A stretch of DNA of 54,173 bases from Hydrogenophaga sp. Its GTDB lineage: Bacteria; Pseudomonadota; Gammaproteobacteria; Burkholderiales; Burkholderiaceae_C. Of the stretch, positions 35,569 through 44,489 are shown in pieces. The notes below the pieces were generated by a model that did not search any database, was not told where the DNA came from, and saw only the letters and a program-made list of their open reading frames with translations. The position numbers were made by a program, and so were the translations under genes. Every line of letters starts with the position of its first letter. Within the stretch, counting starts at the first letter, position 1. Where the stretch lies: positions 1-54,173 of the forward strand of contig NZ_JAUSOO010000118.1 of assembly GCF_030656115.1 (NCBI RefSeq). Reading direction: 5' to 3'.

Positions 35569-38285
35569 AGACCCATGCTCCAGAAATCTTTGCGACACAG
35601 GCCGCGTGCCGCACAAAAGTCACACACCCGGCCCTCACCCAGCGCGGGCATGGCCTGGCCAGCCGCTACACGCGCCATGTCGTGCGCAAGACCAGCCACC
35701 AGCTGCTCACGCGCCATCAGCACGTCCGGCTGCTCCACCAGCACGGTAGCCGCGTCTTTGGCGCTGTCGCCGCGTTTGTCGGTGATGCTGAGGTAGGCCG
35801 CGCGCAGGTTTTCGCTGGGTAGCAGCGCGGCGTAAAAAGCGAGCTGCGTGTCTTCAAAGGGCTCTTTCACGCGCTCCAGGGTTTTGGGGCGGCTTTCGGT
35901 TTTGTAGTCGATCACAAACGGAATGGCGCCCTCCGGGCTGTCTTGCTGGTCGATCCGGTCGAGCTTTCCATACAGCGTCCAGACGCCGGCGTGGGCGGTG
36001 AGCGCGGCCTCGGCCTGCTCAAACCGGGGTCCCGCACGGCCTTCGGTGGCTTCAAAGCCGGTCAGCCAGTCCAGATAGCCGTCGCGCAGCGCGGGCCACA
36101 CGGCCTGGTAGGGCAGAAATCCCGCGCCGCCCTCCCCCGCATTCAGGCCCATGGTCTCGGCCATGGCCTCACCCAGGCGGTCGAGTTCGGCACGGTCGGC
36201 AGCGGTGCCAGGCCGCGCGTCACCTCGCTGTTCGTGAAACGCGCGCAACACGGCGTGCAGCCAGTTGCCCATGTCGCGCTGGTCGGGTTCGACCTCCAGC
36301 TCGGCCGCGTCCACCAGGCGCAGCTGCCGCAGCGCAAAAAACCGGTAGGGGCAGTCGCGCAGGTCCTGGTAGGCACTGGCCGAGAGCGATTCGGGCAACA
36401 CATCGCCCGCCGACGGCGCGGGTGCCTGCTGGGGCTGAGCTTGCAACGCCCGCTCGTGCCGGGGGTCGGTGGCACCACAGGTCTGCGCGCCTGCAGCCAG
36501 AGGCAGCAAAGCCTGCACCCAGGCGCTGGGCAAGAGCGCTTCGCCGCGTTCTTGCGTGCGCCACAACACGTCCAACTGCGCCTGTGCCAAGGTGGTTTGC
36601 CAGGCTTGCGCGGCCGATTGCGCCAGCACCTCGCGTGCAGGCAGACCCAATGCTTCGCGCTGCGCAGCACTCCATTGGCCGGGGGGTTCGGGGCTGGGGT
36701 TGAGGTGATTCTCGTCACACCCCGGCACCACCGTGGCAGCAAACTGGCGACCCAGCAACTGCGCCATGGGCAAGACCACCACCACCGCGGATCCGCTGCT
36801 TGATGGCATGAAGCTGCCCCCCTCCAGCACTTCGCGCACCCAGGCGGTGAACGCCGACAACGACAACCGGGTACCCGTGTGCCCTCCCCGACTGGAAAGC
36901 GCGGACTCTGCTCTGGAGCTGGACAGCGTGTCGGTGATTTCTTCCAACTCCTGCGCAGCACCCTCTCCCAAGCGCAAAGCCGCGACCAGTTGCTGACCGG
37001 CAGTGTCGTTGGTCAAAGGCACCCACAGACCCACCACCATCAGCGCTGCCGCGAGATCTTGCAACCACCGTACCAACGGGCGGGCAGGCTGCAGGTCCGC
37101 CAGCACAGCGGCCAAACCTGCAGGCAGCGCAGGGGCGAGTCGGGGTGACTCCACCGCCGAACGCCACTGCGACACCTGGACTTCGCGCGCCAGTTGTTCC
37201 AGCGCCACCACCTGGGCCTCGGGCCAGGCATCCGTCTGCTTAAGCAAGTCCAGCACGTCATCCATGCGCGCACGGCCATCAGCAGCACGCAGCAAGCTCA
37301 TGAGCTGGGCCGCTGCGCGCGTGGTAGAGAGCTTCCAACCGGTTTCGTCGCGCACGGACACACCCGCGCTCTGCAGCATGGCGCTGACACGACGGGTCAA
37401 CAAACGGTCGTTGGCCACCAGGGCCACCGGCACGCGCCCGGCATTGGCGTGGGCCAAGATACAGGCAGCAGCGCGCTGCGCCTCGTCTTCCGAATCGCCA
37501 CAGGCGTGCCAGCGCAGCATGTCCGAAGCGTGCAGTGGCGCATGGCTGTCCTGCCATGCCAGCACCGCAGCGCGCTCGCCCCAATGGGCGGCCAGCGCCG
37601 TGGCGAGCGGATCTTGCTGGAAGCCTTGCAACACCAGCAAGGTGTCGGCCACAGCGCCGGGCTCGGCCCATGGCCCCCACAGCACATCGGTGGCGTAAGA
37701 CGACGTACTGACCCATGCCAGCGCCAGCGAAACCAGCAAGGCTTCCCAGTGCAGCGCTGGCACGCTGACCTGTGCCAGCGCCTCCCGGCGAGCGTCGGCC
37801 CAAACCAGTCGCTGCCCGGGAGGCACCGCCGCAGCCAGGGGCGCGAGCTGACGGGCGGCCTCTACCAAACGCGCCACCAAGACCGAACGCAGCGAAGCGT
37901 CCAGCCGCCCTGCCGCCACGCGGTCAATGAAGGCCGCCGCCACCAGACTGTCACGGGCCATGTCCATACTCAAGTCGGTCGGCCCAGGCAAAAAGGGTTG
38001 CAACGACGAAGCCCAGTTGCGGGTGGACTCAAAACGGGGCGGAAAACCATTGGGATGGGTCTGGGCCCAGGCGCGGCGTCCAGCGTCCATGAGTTGTGCG
38101 TACGGCACCAGCACCACGGTGCGTCCTGCACGGGTCTGCCGCAGGGCCATGGCCTGCGCTATGCGCTGTACCAGGCCAGACCAATCCTGTTGAGCGAAAT
38201 GCACCACCACACCTTCAGACGGTGCACCTACAACCGTGCCATCGGCGGTTTCAACAAGGGAGAAGGCAGGGCTGGGTGGCGTCAT
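35565..38285 (-). CDS. addB: AddB-like PD-(D/E)xK nuclease with Fe-S cluster cysteines
   Basis: A 906-residue partner of AddA. The N-terminal helicase-like half has no Walker A (VVHFAQQDWSGLVQRIAQ occupies the place), so it is probably an inactive helicase scaffold. The C-terminal nuclease shows WTLYGKLDRIDQQ and FVIDYKTESRPKTLERV, with Asp793 in DYK. Four cysteines that can hold a [4Fe-4S] cluster flank it: DCPYRFF near residue 644 and VCDFCAARGLC at 888, 891 and 897. The ATG at 38285 fits the family start better than the open frame upstream. It diverges from trxA across 122 bases. Confidence 0.88.
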   Translation of the reverse strand: MTPPSPAFSLVETADGTVVGAPSEGVVVHFAQQDWSGLVQRIAQAMALRQTRAGRTVVLVPYAQLMDAGRRAWAQTHPNGFPPRFESTRNWASSLQPFLPGPTDLSMDMARDSLVAAAFIDRVAAGRLDASLRSVLVARLVEAARQLAPLAAAVPPGQRLVWADARREALAQVSVPALHWEALLVSLALAWVSTSSYATDVLWGPWAEPGAVADTLLVLQGFQQDPLATALAAHWGERAAVLAWQDSHAPLHASDMLRWHACGDSEDEAQRAAACILAHANAGRVPVALVANDRLLTRRVSAMLQSAGVSVRDETGWKLSTTRAAAQLMSLLRAADGRARMDDVLDLLKQTDAWPEAQVVALEQLAREVQVSQWRSAVESPRLAPALPAGLAAVLADLQPARPLVRWLQDLAAALMVVGLWVPLTNDTAGQQLVAALRLGEGAAQELEEITDTLSSSRAESALSSRGGHTGTRLSLSAFTAWVREVLEGGSFMPSSSGSAVVVVLPMAQLLGRQFAATVVPGCDENHLNPSPEPPGQWSAAQREALGLPAREVLAQSAAQAWQTTLAQAQLDVLWRTQERGEALLPSAWVQALLPLAAGAQTCGATDPRHERALQAQPQQAPAPSAGDVLPESLSASAYQDLRDCPYRFFALRQLRLVDAAELEVEPDQRDMGNWLHAVLRAFHEQRGDARPGTAADRAELDRLGEAMAETMGLNAGEGGAGFLPYQAVWPALRDGYLDWLTGFEATEGRAGPRFEQAEAALTAHAGVWTLYGKLDRIDQQDSPEGAIPFVIDYKTESRPKTLERVKEPFEDTQLAFYAALLPSENLRAAYLSITDKRGDSAKDAATVLVEQPDVLMAREQLVAGLAHDMARVAAGQAMPALGEGRVCDFCAARGLCRKDFWSMGL

Positions 38286-38407
38286 GGAGCGGGCGTTTCT
38301 GTCACAATCGTGTAAGTCACGCCCCATGGGGTATGTCCAATGGTTTTCCCCATCCGATGCGCGTGCCCAAACTTTAACCTCCCCGTTCAACGTTCTTAGG
38401 ATGAATC

Positions 38408-38740
38408 ATGGCCAGCGACCTGATCAAACACGTATCTGATGCAAGCTTTCAGGCCGATGTACTCGACGCACAAGCGCCGGTGCTGGTCGACTTCTGGGCC
38501 GAGTGGTGCGGTCCCTGCAAAATGATTGCACCCATCTTGGACGAAGTGGCCGACTCATACAACGGCAAACTGCAAGTGACCAAGATGAACGTAGATGACA
38601 ACCGCGAAGTGCCGGCCAAATTTGGTATTCGTGGCATTCCCACCTTGATGCTCTTTAAGGACGGTCAACTGGCAGCCACCAAAGTGGGTGCATTGAGCAA
38701 GGCCCAATTGACGGCTTTCATTGACCAGCAATTGGTTTGA
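38408..38740 (+). CDS. trxA: Thioredoxin 1
   Basis: A 110-residue cytoplasmic disulfide reductase. The active site is [13 protein letters not shown] (Cys34, Cys37), then [20 protein letters not shown] with the cis-Pro, and the C-terminal [16 protein letters not shown]. It reduces, among others, PAPS reductase (CysH) and ribonucleotide reductase. AGGATGAATC precedes the ATG. It has its own terminator at 38766 and is followed by rho, a common neighbour. Confidence 0.97.
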   Translation: MASDLIKHVSDASFQADVLDAQAPVLVDFWAEWCGPCKMIAPILDEVADSYNGKLQVTKMNVDDNREVPAKFGIRGIPTLMLFKDGQLAATKVGALSKAQLTAFIDQQLV

Positions 38741-38765
38741 CTGGCGTTTTATAGCCTGCCAGGAG

Positions 38766-38796
38766 GGTCCGGGTGCAACGCCCGGGCCTTGTTTTC
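38766..38796 (+). terminator. Rho-independent terminator after trxA
   Basis: GGTCCGGG-TGCAACG-CCCGGGCC forms an 8-bp stem (one G-T pair) followed by TTGTTTT. It separates trxA from the rho leader. Confidence 0.75.
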
Positions 38797-38833
38797 AAGG
38801 CGGTATTTTTTTCCTGTCATAATTTGACACACC

Positions 38834-38937
38834 GTTGGTCTGACAGAGACCAACCCTCAAATTTCGCACACCGTCCGCCAACCGGATGCTGGCGCACCCT
38901 CCCCCCGCTTTTTTGACTCAACTCCAGCACTGGAGTT
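38834..38937 (+). promoter_or_regulatory. rho leader with two hairpins
   Basis: The 5' region of rho holds GTTGGTCT-GACAG-AGACCAAC (38834-38854, 8-bp perfect stem) and AACTCCAG-CA-CTGGAGTT (38920-38937) just before the start region. A C-rich, G-poor stretch lies between them (CTCAAATTTCGCACACCGTCC), which is the kind of RNA Rho loads on. E. coli rho is autoregulated in its leader, so the same is plausible here. A CATAAT -10-like box lies at 38818. Confidence 0.4.
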
Positions 38938-38953
38938 GTTTGGAGTGAATTCC

Positions 38954-40216
38954 ATGCACCTCAACGAACTCAAGGCACTGCACGTGTCTGAAGTCCTCAA
39001 GCAGGCCGAAGCCCTTGAGATTGAAAACACCGGCCGCATGCGCAAACAGGAACTCATGTTTGCCATCATCAAGAAGCGCGCTAAAGGCGGCGAGTTGGTG
39101 AACGCTGACGGCGTGCTCGAAGTGCTGCCAGACGGCTTCGGCTTTCTGCGCAACATGGACACGAGCTTCACCGCATCCACCGACGACATCTACATTTCCC
39201 CCAGCCAGATTCGCCGCTTCAATCTGCACACCGGTGACATGATTGAAGGCGAGGTGCGCATCCCCAAAGACGGCGAGCGCTACTTCGCGCTGAACAAACT
39301 CGACAAGATCAACGGCTTGCCCCCCGAGGACAACAAGCACAAGATCATGTTTGAAAACCTGACGCCGCTGTTCCCCAAAGAACAGATGCGGCTGGAACGC
39401 GACATCAAGTCGGAAGAGAACATCACCGGCCGCGTCATCGACATCATTGCCCCCATTGGTCGCGGCCAACGCGCCCTGATCGTGGCACCGCCCAAAAGCG
39501 GCAAGACGGTGATGATGCAGCACATCTGCCACGCCATTGCAGCCAACCACCCCGAGGTGGAACTGATGGTGCTGCTGGTGGACGAACGCCCCGAAGAAGT
39601 GACCGAAATGCAGCGCACGGTGCGCGGCGACGTGATTGCCTCCACCTTCGACGAGCCCGCTGCGCGTCACGTGCATGTGGCCGAAATGGTGATTGAGCGT
39701 GCCAAGCGCCTGGTCGAGCTGAAAAAAGACGTGGTCATCTTGCTCGACTCGATCACCCGGCTGGCGCGCGCCTACAACAACGTGCTGCCGAGCTCGGGCA
39801 AGGTGCTCTCGGGCGGCGTCGATGCCAACGCGCTGCAGCGCCCGAAGCGCTTTTTCGGCGCCGCGCGCAACGTGGAAGAAGGCGGTTCGCTGACCATCAT
39901 CGCCACCGCTCTGATCGACACCGGCAGCCGCATGGACGAGGTGATCTTTGAAGAATTCAAGGGCACCGGCAACTCCGAGTTGCACCTAGACCGGCGCCTG
40001 TACGAAAAGCGCGTGTTTCCGGCGGTGCAGCTCAACCGCAGCGGCACCCGGCGCGAAGAACTGCTGCTGGCCCCCGAGATTTTGCAAAAAACCCGCATCC
40101 TGCGCCAGTTCATGTACAACATGGACGAGATCGAATCCATGGAAATGGTGCTCAAAAACATGCGCCAGACCAAAAACAACCACGAGTTTTTCGACCTCAT
40201 GCGCCGCGGCGGTTGA
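38954..40216 (+). CDS. rho: Transcription termination factor Rho
   Basis: A 420-residue hexameric RNA-dependent ATPase. The order is a Rho N-terminal helix domain ([19 protein letters not shown]), a cold-shock RNA-binding domain ([17 protein letters not shown]), Walker [18 protein letters not shown] near residue 180, Walker [17 protein letters not shown], the Q-loop [18 protein letters not shown], and the C-terminal [20 protein letters not shown]. Length is normal. I use the ATG at 38954. A TTG at 38936 would fall inside a leader hairpin. rpmE2 follows after 78 bases. Confidence 0.97.
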   Translation: MHLNELKALHVSEVLKQAEALEIENTGRMRKQELMFAIIKKRAKGGELVNADGVLEVLPDGFGFLRNMDTSFTASTDDIYISPSQIRRFNLHTGDMIEGEVRIPKDGERYFALNKLDKINGLPPEDNKHKIMFENLTPLFPKEQMRLERDIKSEENITGRVIDIIAPIGRGQRALIVAPPKSGKTVMMQHICHAIAANHPEVELMVLLVDERPEEVTEMQRTVRGDVIASTFDEPAARHVHVAEMVIERAKRLVELKKDVVILLDSITRLARAYNNVLPSSGKVLSGGVDANALQRPKRFFGAARNVEEGGSLTIIATALIDTGSRMDEVIFEEFKGTGNSELHLDRRLYEKRVFPAVQLNRSGTRREELLLAPEILQKTRILRQFMYNMDEIESMEMVLKNMRQTKNNHEFFDLMRRGG

Positions 40217-40242
40217 TATAATTCACGGTTTTGCGGAAAGTG

Positions 40243-40261
40243 TTGTCAGACAGGCTGACAA
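40243..40261 (+). promoter_or_regulatory. Promoter and leader hairpin of rpmE2
   Basis: A consensus TATAAT lies at 40217-40222, directly after the rho stop. The leader then forms TTGTCAG-ACAGG-CTGACAA (7-bp perfect stem) 33 bases before the L31 start. It may mark an independent start for rpmE2, with the hairpin as a control site. No matching -35 box is clear. Confidence 0.4.
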
Positions 40262-40294
40262 TGGCTGCCGCGCCGCCCCTCAAGGAACCCAGCC

Positions 40295-40549
40295 ATGAAA
40301 TCCGGCATCCACCCCAACTACCGCGAAGTCTGCTTCGTCGATTTGTCGAACAGCCAGCAGTTCGTGATCCGCTCTTGCGTCAACACGCGCGAGAGCATCA
40401 AGCTCGACGACGGGCGCGAGCTGCCGCTGTACAAGCTCGACACCTCGAGCGAATCGCACCCCTTCTACACCGGCACCCAAAAGAGTGTGGACAACATGGG
40501 CGGCCGCGTGGAAAAATTCCGCAACCGCTACGCCCGCACGGCCAAGTAA
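40295..40549 (+). CDS. rpmE2: 50S ribosomal protein L31 type B
   Basis: An 84-residue L31 of the zinc-free type: MKSGIHPNYREVCFVDLS, then RSCVNTRESIKLDDGREL, SSESHPFYTGTQKSVDNMGG and RVEKFRNRYAR. The CxxC zinc ligands of type A are absent. A good terminator follows at 40579. Confidence 0.96.
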   Translation: MKSGIHPNYREVCFVDLSNSQQFVIRSCVNTRESIKLDDGRELPLYKLDTSSESHPFYTGTQKSVDNMGGRVEKFRNRYARTAK

Positions 40550-40578
40550 ACTTGCTGGCCATCCACGCGCCACGAAAG

Positions 40579-40602
40579 AGCAGCCGCGAGGCTGCTTTTT
40601 TT
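40579..40602 (+). terminator. Terminator after rpmE2
   Basis: AGCAGCC-GCGA-GGCTGCT, a perfect 7-bp stem with a four-base loop, followed directly by six Ts. Confidence 0.85.
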
Positions 40603-40637
40603 ATGCTGCCCTTACAGTCTAGGGCTTTGGCTTTGCT

Positions 40638-42410
40638 TTGCCACCTGTGATCCATCCCACCCCCGCCATCGTCAGCCAGCATTCCGCCCGGCGCTTGCCG
40701 CGCTGGGTGTTGTGGACGCTGGGCTTGCTCTACATCCTGCCCGGCTTTATCGGCCGCGAGCCGTGGCGCAACGCCGACCTGGCCGCTTTTGGCGTGATGC
40801 GCGAACTCGCTGCCCATCCCGGCCAGTGGCTGCAGCCGCAACTGCTGGGCGAGAGCGCTGAAACCATCGGCTGGCTGCCGTATTGGCTGGGTGCTCTGAG
40901 CATCCACGCTTTGCCGTGGCTGCCGGCCCACCAAGCGGCCCAGTTGCCGTTCATGGCCTTGCTCGCCCTGACCCTCATTTCCACCTGGTACGCGGCCTAC
41001 TACCTCGCGCGCTTGCCGGGTGCACAACCCGTGGTGTTTGCCTTTGGCGGCCAGGCAAACCCTACTGACTACGCGCGCGCCTTGGCCGACGCCGCCTTGC
41101 TGGCCTTGCTGGCCTGCCTGGGGCTGGCCCTGCTGGCGCACCAATCCAGTGTCGATGCGGCGCGGCTGGCCTTCGTGGCCCTGGCCTTGGCGGCTTTTGC
41201 GCGCAGTGTGCATCTTGGCAATAGTCTCATGCCCACGCTGGGCCTGTGGGCGCTGGCCATGTTCGGTCTGGCCCTGAGCGGCGCGCCGGGCATTGCCTTG
41301 TTGCTGCTGCTCAGCGGCGAGCTGGCCCGCAGGTGCTGGCCCAACGCGTCCAGCGACAAGGCCACCGAAGGGGCTGCAAGTCACACCCAGGCTGGCCGGG
41401 CGCTGGCTATGCGCGCTGGCATGGCGGGCCTGGCGCTGGGCGCCGCTGCCGTGGCTTTTGCCATAGGCTGGCCGGGTGGTTGGCTGGATTGGCAGGCCTT
41501 GTTGGCGCACTGGCAGTTGGCCACTTCGTGGGAGAGCTTGGCGCGCCTGTTGCTCTGGTTCACCTGGCCCTGCGCCCTGCTGGCCGCCTGGACGCTGTGG
41601 AAGTGGCGCCGCCAATGGCGCAGCCCTCACCTGCTGCTGCCCGCTGCGTGCTTGTTGGCGCTGCTGCTGGCGACCTTTGTGCATCGCGGCAGCGACCGCA
41701 TCCTGCTGCTGGCACTGCCAGCCTTGGCGCTGCTGGCGGCCTTTGCCCTGCCAACGCTGACGCGCAGCGTCGCCGCCCTGATCGACTGGTTGGCGATTTT
41801 GTTGTTCAGCGTCTCGGCCCTGCTGGTCTGGATCATCTGGCTGGCCATGATGACCGGCGTGCCCGCCGAACCGGCCGCCAACGTGGCCAAACTGCTGCCC
41901 AATTTTGTGCCCCGCTTTGAAGCCCACTGGTTTGTGCCGGCGCTGCTGCTGACGCTGGCTTGGCTGGCGGTGATCGCGTGGCGCACCGGCCGCCACCAGC
42001 CCGCGCTCTGGAAAAGCCTGGTGCTCTCGGCCAGCGGCATCACGCTGTGCTGGTCGCTGCTGCTCACGCTCTGGCTGCCGGTGCTCAACCACGGCATGGG
42101 GCTGGCGCCGATCAGTCAACGGGTGGCTGCCCAAACCCCGGCACAGCAGTGTGTGCTGGTGCATGGCCTGATGCACGAACAGATTGCGGCGCTGCAATAC
42201 CACGGTGGCTTGCGCGTGCAACGCATCACCGGCGGCCCGGCCGACGCATCCTGTACACGGCTGGTGGTCAGTTCAGAGGGTTTTGCTACGCTGAGCCAGC
42301 GGCTCGATGTGCGCCAGTGGCAGTTGCTGCGCGAAGAGCCACGCCTGCGTGAAAACCGCGATGTCTGGCTGGTGTTCGAGCGCCGACCCGGCGCCGCTGC
42401 GCCACAGTAG
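40638..42410 (+). CDS. Multispanning membrane protein, possibly a GT-C (ArnT/PMT-like) glycosyltransferase
   Basis: A 590-residue protein with about 11-13 hydrophobic segments and a soluble C-terminus. The first loop holds GFIGREPWRNADLAAFGVMR, which resembles the DE/RxxEPWR-type catalytic loop of ArnT-like lipid-linked sugar transferases, though the expected acidic pair is weak (RNAD). The C-terminal 90 residues (CVLVHGLMHEQIAALQYHGG, VWLVFERRPG) look like the periplasmic domain of that family. The start is uncertain: TTG at 40638 or GTG at 40647, neither with a good ribosome site. It converges on phoR. I do not assign a reaction. Confidence 0.7.
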   Translation: MPPVIHPTPAIVSQHSARRLPRWVLWTLGLLYILPGFIGREPWRNADLAAFGVMRELAAHPGQWLQPQLLGESAETIGWLPYWLGALSIHALPWLPAHQAAQLPFMALLALTLISTWYAAYYLARLPGAQPVVFAFGGQANPTDYARALADAALLALLACLGLALLAHQSSVDAARLAFVALALAAFARSVHLGNSLMPTLGLWALAMFGLALSGAPGIALLLLLSGELARRCWPNASSDKATEGAASHTQAGRALAMRAGMAGLALGAAAVAFAIGWPGGWLDWQALLAHWQLATSWESLARLLLWFTWPCALLAAWTLWKWRRQWRSPHLLLPAACLLALLLATFVHRGSDRILLLALPALALLAAFALPTLTRSVAALIDWLAILLFSVSALLVWIIWLAMMTGVPAEPAANVAKLLPNFVPRFEAHWFVPALLLTLAWLAVIAWRTGRHQPALWKSLVLSASGITLCWSLLLTLWLPVLNHGMGLAPISQRVAAQTPAQQCVLVHGLMHEQIAALQYHGGLRVQRITGGPADASCTRLVVSSEGFATLSQRLDVRQWQLLREEPRLRENRDVWLVFERRPGAAAPQ

Positions 42411-42450
42411 CCCCGAGCGCCCCTGCCCCCCACCCCATTCTCAGCACCGG

Positions 42451-43767
42451 CTAATCGCTGCTCAAGACCCGGCTGGGGGGCAAGATGATGCGAAAAGTCG
42501 CACCTTGGCCGGGCACGCTCTCGATCAGCACCTGGCCGCCGTGGCGCTGCGCCACGTGCTTGACGATCGCCAGCCCCAAGCCGGTGCCGCCAGTTTCGCG
42601 TGAGCGGCTGCGGTCCACCCGGTAAAAGCGCTCGGTCAGGCGCGGCAGGTGCTCGGCTTCGATGCCAGGCCCGTCGTCGCTGACATAAAACTCGGCTCCT
42701 CCATCGTTGGCCAGGCACCAGCCCACGCGCACCTGGGCACCGGCCGGGGTGTGGCGCACCGCGTTATTGACCAGGTTCGACATGGCGCTGTGCAGCTCTG
42801 CGCGCGCGCCCGCAATTTGAAAAGCAGGACCACTCTGGGCCCACACTTGGTGCGGACCGCTGCCCAATACCTCCGACAGCGCCTGCGCCTCGCTCACCAC
42901 CTGCAGCAGCATGGCTTGCGCGTCGATCCATTCACCCACACCGGGCACCGGGCTGCCTTCAAGGCGCGAGAGCGTGAGCAGATCGCTCACCAGACTCTGC
43001 ATGCGCTGGGATTGGGTGCCCATCAATTCGAGATACTGCCGGCGTTCGGGTTCCGACAGATCTAAAGTCAGCAAGGTTTCGATGAAGCCGCTCACCACCG
43101 TCAGAGGGGTGCGAATTTCGTGCGACACATTGGCCACGAAATCGCGTCGCATCGCCTCGGCCAGTTCCAGCGCCGTGACCTCGCGCGTCAGCATCAGGCG
43201 CCGCCCCTTGCCGTAGAGGTAGAGATTGATCGAAATGCGCTGCGGGTGCCCGGGCGTGGCGTCGCGGCCATCGATCTCGACCGAGGCGGAATGGTCGCCC
43301 TGCATCAGGTAGTCGATAAAGGACGGATCGCGCACCAGGTGCCGAATCGGTTGCCTGAGATCGCGCTTGGTGTCAAAACCCAGGTGCTGGGCGGCGGTGA
43401 AATTGCTCCACTCGATGCTGGATGACTTGTCGAGCAGCACCACGCCAATCGGAGAGGCCTGGATGGCGGCCAAAAATTCCTGCAAGCGCGCTTCGCTCTT
43501 GCGCGCCTTGCGGTTCAGGGTTTTGAACGATTTGCGGGCGCGCTCGACCACCTCGGCCCACACCCCTACCGCATCGGGGGGCGTGGCGGCGCTGGCGTGG
43601 CGCAACCAATCGAGCACACGCCGGGCGCGCAGCGCGTCGAACACAAACCACAGCACGGCCCCGACCGCGCTGCCGAGCAAGGCCAAGCCGTCAGGCTCTC
43701 CAAGGGCCGCCGCCAACGCGCCAAGCCCCAGCGTACAAGCCAGCAGCTCCAGCAGCCGTCGCATCAT
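42451..43767 (-). CDS. phoR: Phosphate regulon sensor histidine kinase PhoR
   Basis: A 438-residue membrane kinase. It has one or two N-terminal membrane segments (LLELLACTLGLGALAAAL and LALLGSAVGAVLWFVF), then a PAS domain (AIQASPIGVVLLDKSSSIEW). The H-box is FVANVSHEIRTPLTVV with His216, the N-box NLVNNAVRHTP, G1 VSDDGPGIEAEHL and G2 GGTGLGLAIVKHVAQRHGG. It phosphorylates PhoB when phosphate is scarce and takes its signal through PstSCAB and PhoU. It is the last gene of the pst-pho operon, and its ATG overlaps the phoB stop by four bases. Confidence 0.96.
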   Translation of the reverse strand: MMRRLLELLACTLGLGALAAALGEPDGLALLGSAVGAVLWFVFDALRARRVLDWLRHASAATPPDAVGVWAEVVERARKSFKTLNRKARKSEARLQEFLAAIQASPIGVVLLDKSSSIEWSNFTAAQHLGFDTKRDLRQPIRHLVRDPSFIDYLMQGDHSASVEIDGRDATPGHPQRISINLYLYGKGRRLMLTREVTALELAEAMRRDFVANVSHEIRTPLTVVSGFIETLLTLDLSEPERRQYLELMGTQSQRMQSLVSDLLTLSRLEGSPVPGVGEWIDAQAMLLQVVSEAQALSEVLGSGPHQVWAQSGPAFQIAGARAELHSAMSNLVNNAVRHTPAGAQVRVGWCLANDGGAEFYVSDDGPGIEAEHLPRLTERFYRVDRSRSRETGGTGLGLAIVKHVAQRHGGQVLIESVPGQGATFRIILPPSRVLSSD

Positions 43768-44489
43768 GCCGCAGCAATGTCGGGCTTGGGCCTCGCGCTG
43801 CTGGATTGGGCCGTGATGCGGTAGCCCGCGCCACGCACGGTCTCTATCATGACCCCGGCCAGACCGAGCGACTCACGCAGGCGTTTCACATGCACGTCGA
43901 CCGTGCGCTCTTCGATGAACACATGGTCGCCCCAGATGCGATCCAGCAACGAGCCGCGTGTGTGCACCCGCTCCGGGTGTTTCATGAGATAGTGCAGCAG
44001 CTTGAACTCGGTCGGGCCGATCTTGATTTCACTGCCACTGAGCGTGACGCGATAGGTCGAGGCATCGAGCGACAAATCACCCAATTGCACCGTATCGTTG
44101 ACGATTTCAGGGGCGCGGCGGCGCAGCACGGCTCGGATGCGTGCCAGCAGTTCCTGCGTAGAAAAGGGTTTGGTGATGTAGTCATCGGCCCCGGCGTCCA
44201 GCCCCTGCACCTTGTCGGATTCCTCGGTGCGCGCCGTCAGCATAATAATGGGCACCGTTTTGATGCGCTCTTGCTGGCGCCAGCGCTTGGCCAGCGCCAC
44301 CCCGCTTTCGCCGGGCAGCATCCAGTCGAGCAAAATCACATCGGGCAAGACCGCGTCCACCTCGCGCTGCGCCGCTTCGCCGTCGTACACCACCGTGGGC
44401 GCAAAGCCATTGTGGCGCAAATTGACGGCGATCAGCTCGGCAATCGCCGCCTCGTCTTCCACGACGAGCACGCGCGGCAGCTTTCTCAT
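43764..44489 (-). CDS. phoB: Phosphate regulon response regulator PhoB
   Basis: A 241-residue OmpR-type regulator. The receiver has the acidic pair VEDE (11-13), phospho-acceptor Asp55 in ILLDWMLPG and the Lys of ADDYITKPFS. The winged-helix domain has LGDLSLDASTYRVTLSG, PTEFKLLHYLMKHPERVH and VDVHVKRLRESLGLAG. It activates genes preceded by Pho boxes, such as the one before pstS at 49061. It overlaps phoU and phoR by four bases each. Confidence 0.97.
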   Translation of the reverse strand: MRKLPRVLVVEDEAAIAELIAVNLRHNGFAPTVVYDGEAAQREVDAVLPDVILLDWMLPGESGVALAKRWRQQERIKTVPIIMLTARTEESDKVQGLDAGADDYITKPFSTQELLARIRAVLRRRAPEIVNDTVQLGDLSLDASTYRVTLSGSEIKIGPTEFKLLHYLMKHPERVHTRGSLLDRIWGDHVFIEERTVDVHVKRLRESLGLAGVMIETVRGAGYRITAQSSSARPKPDIAAA

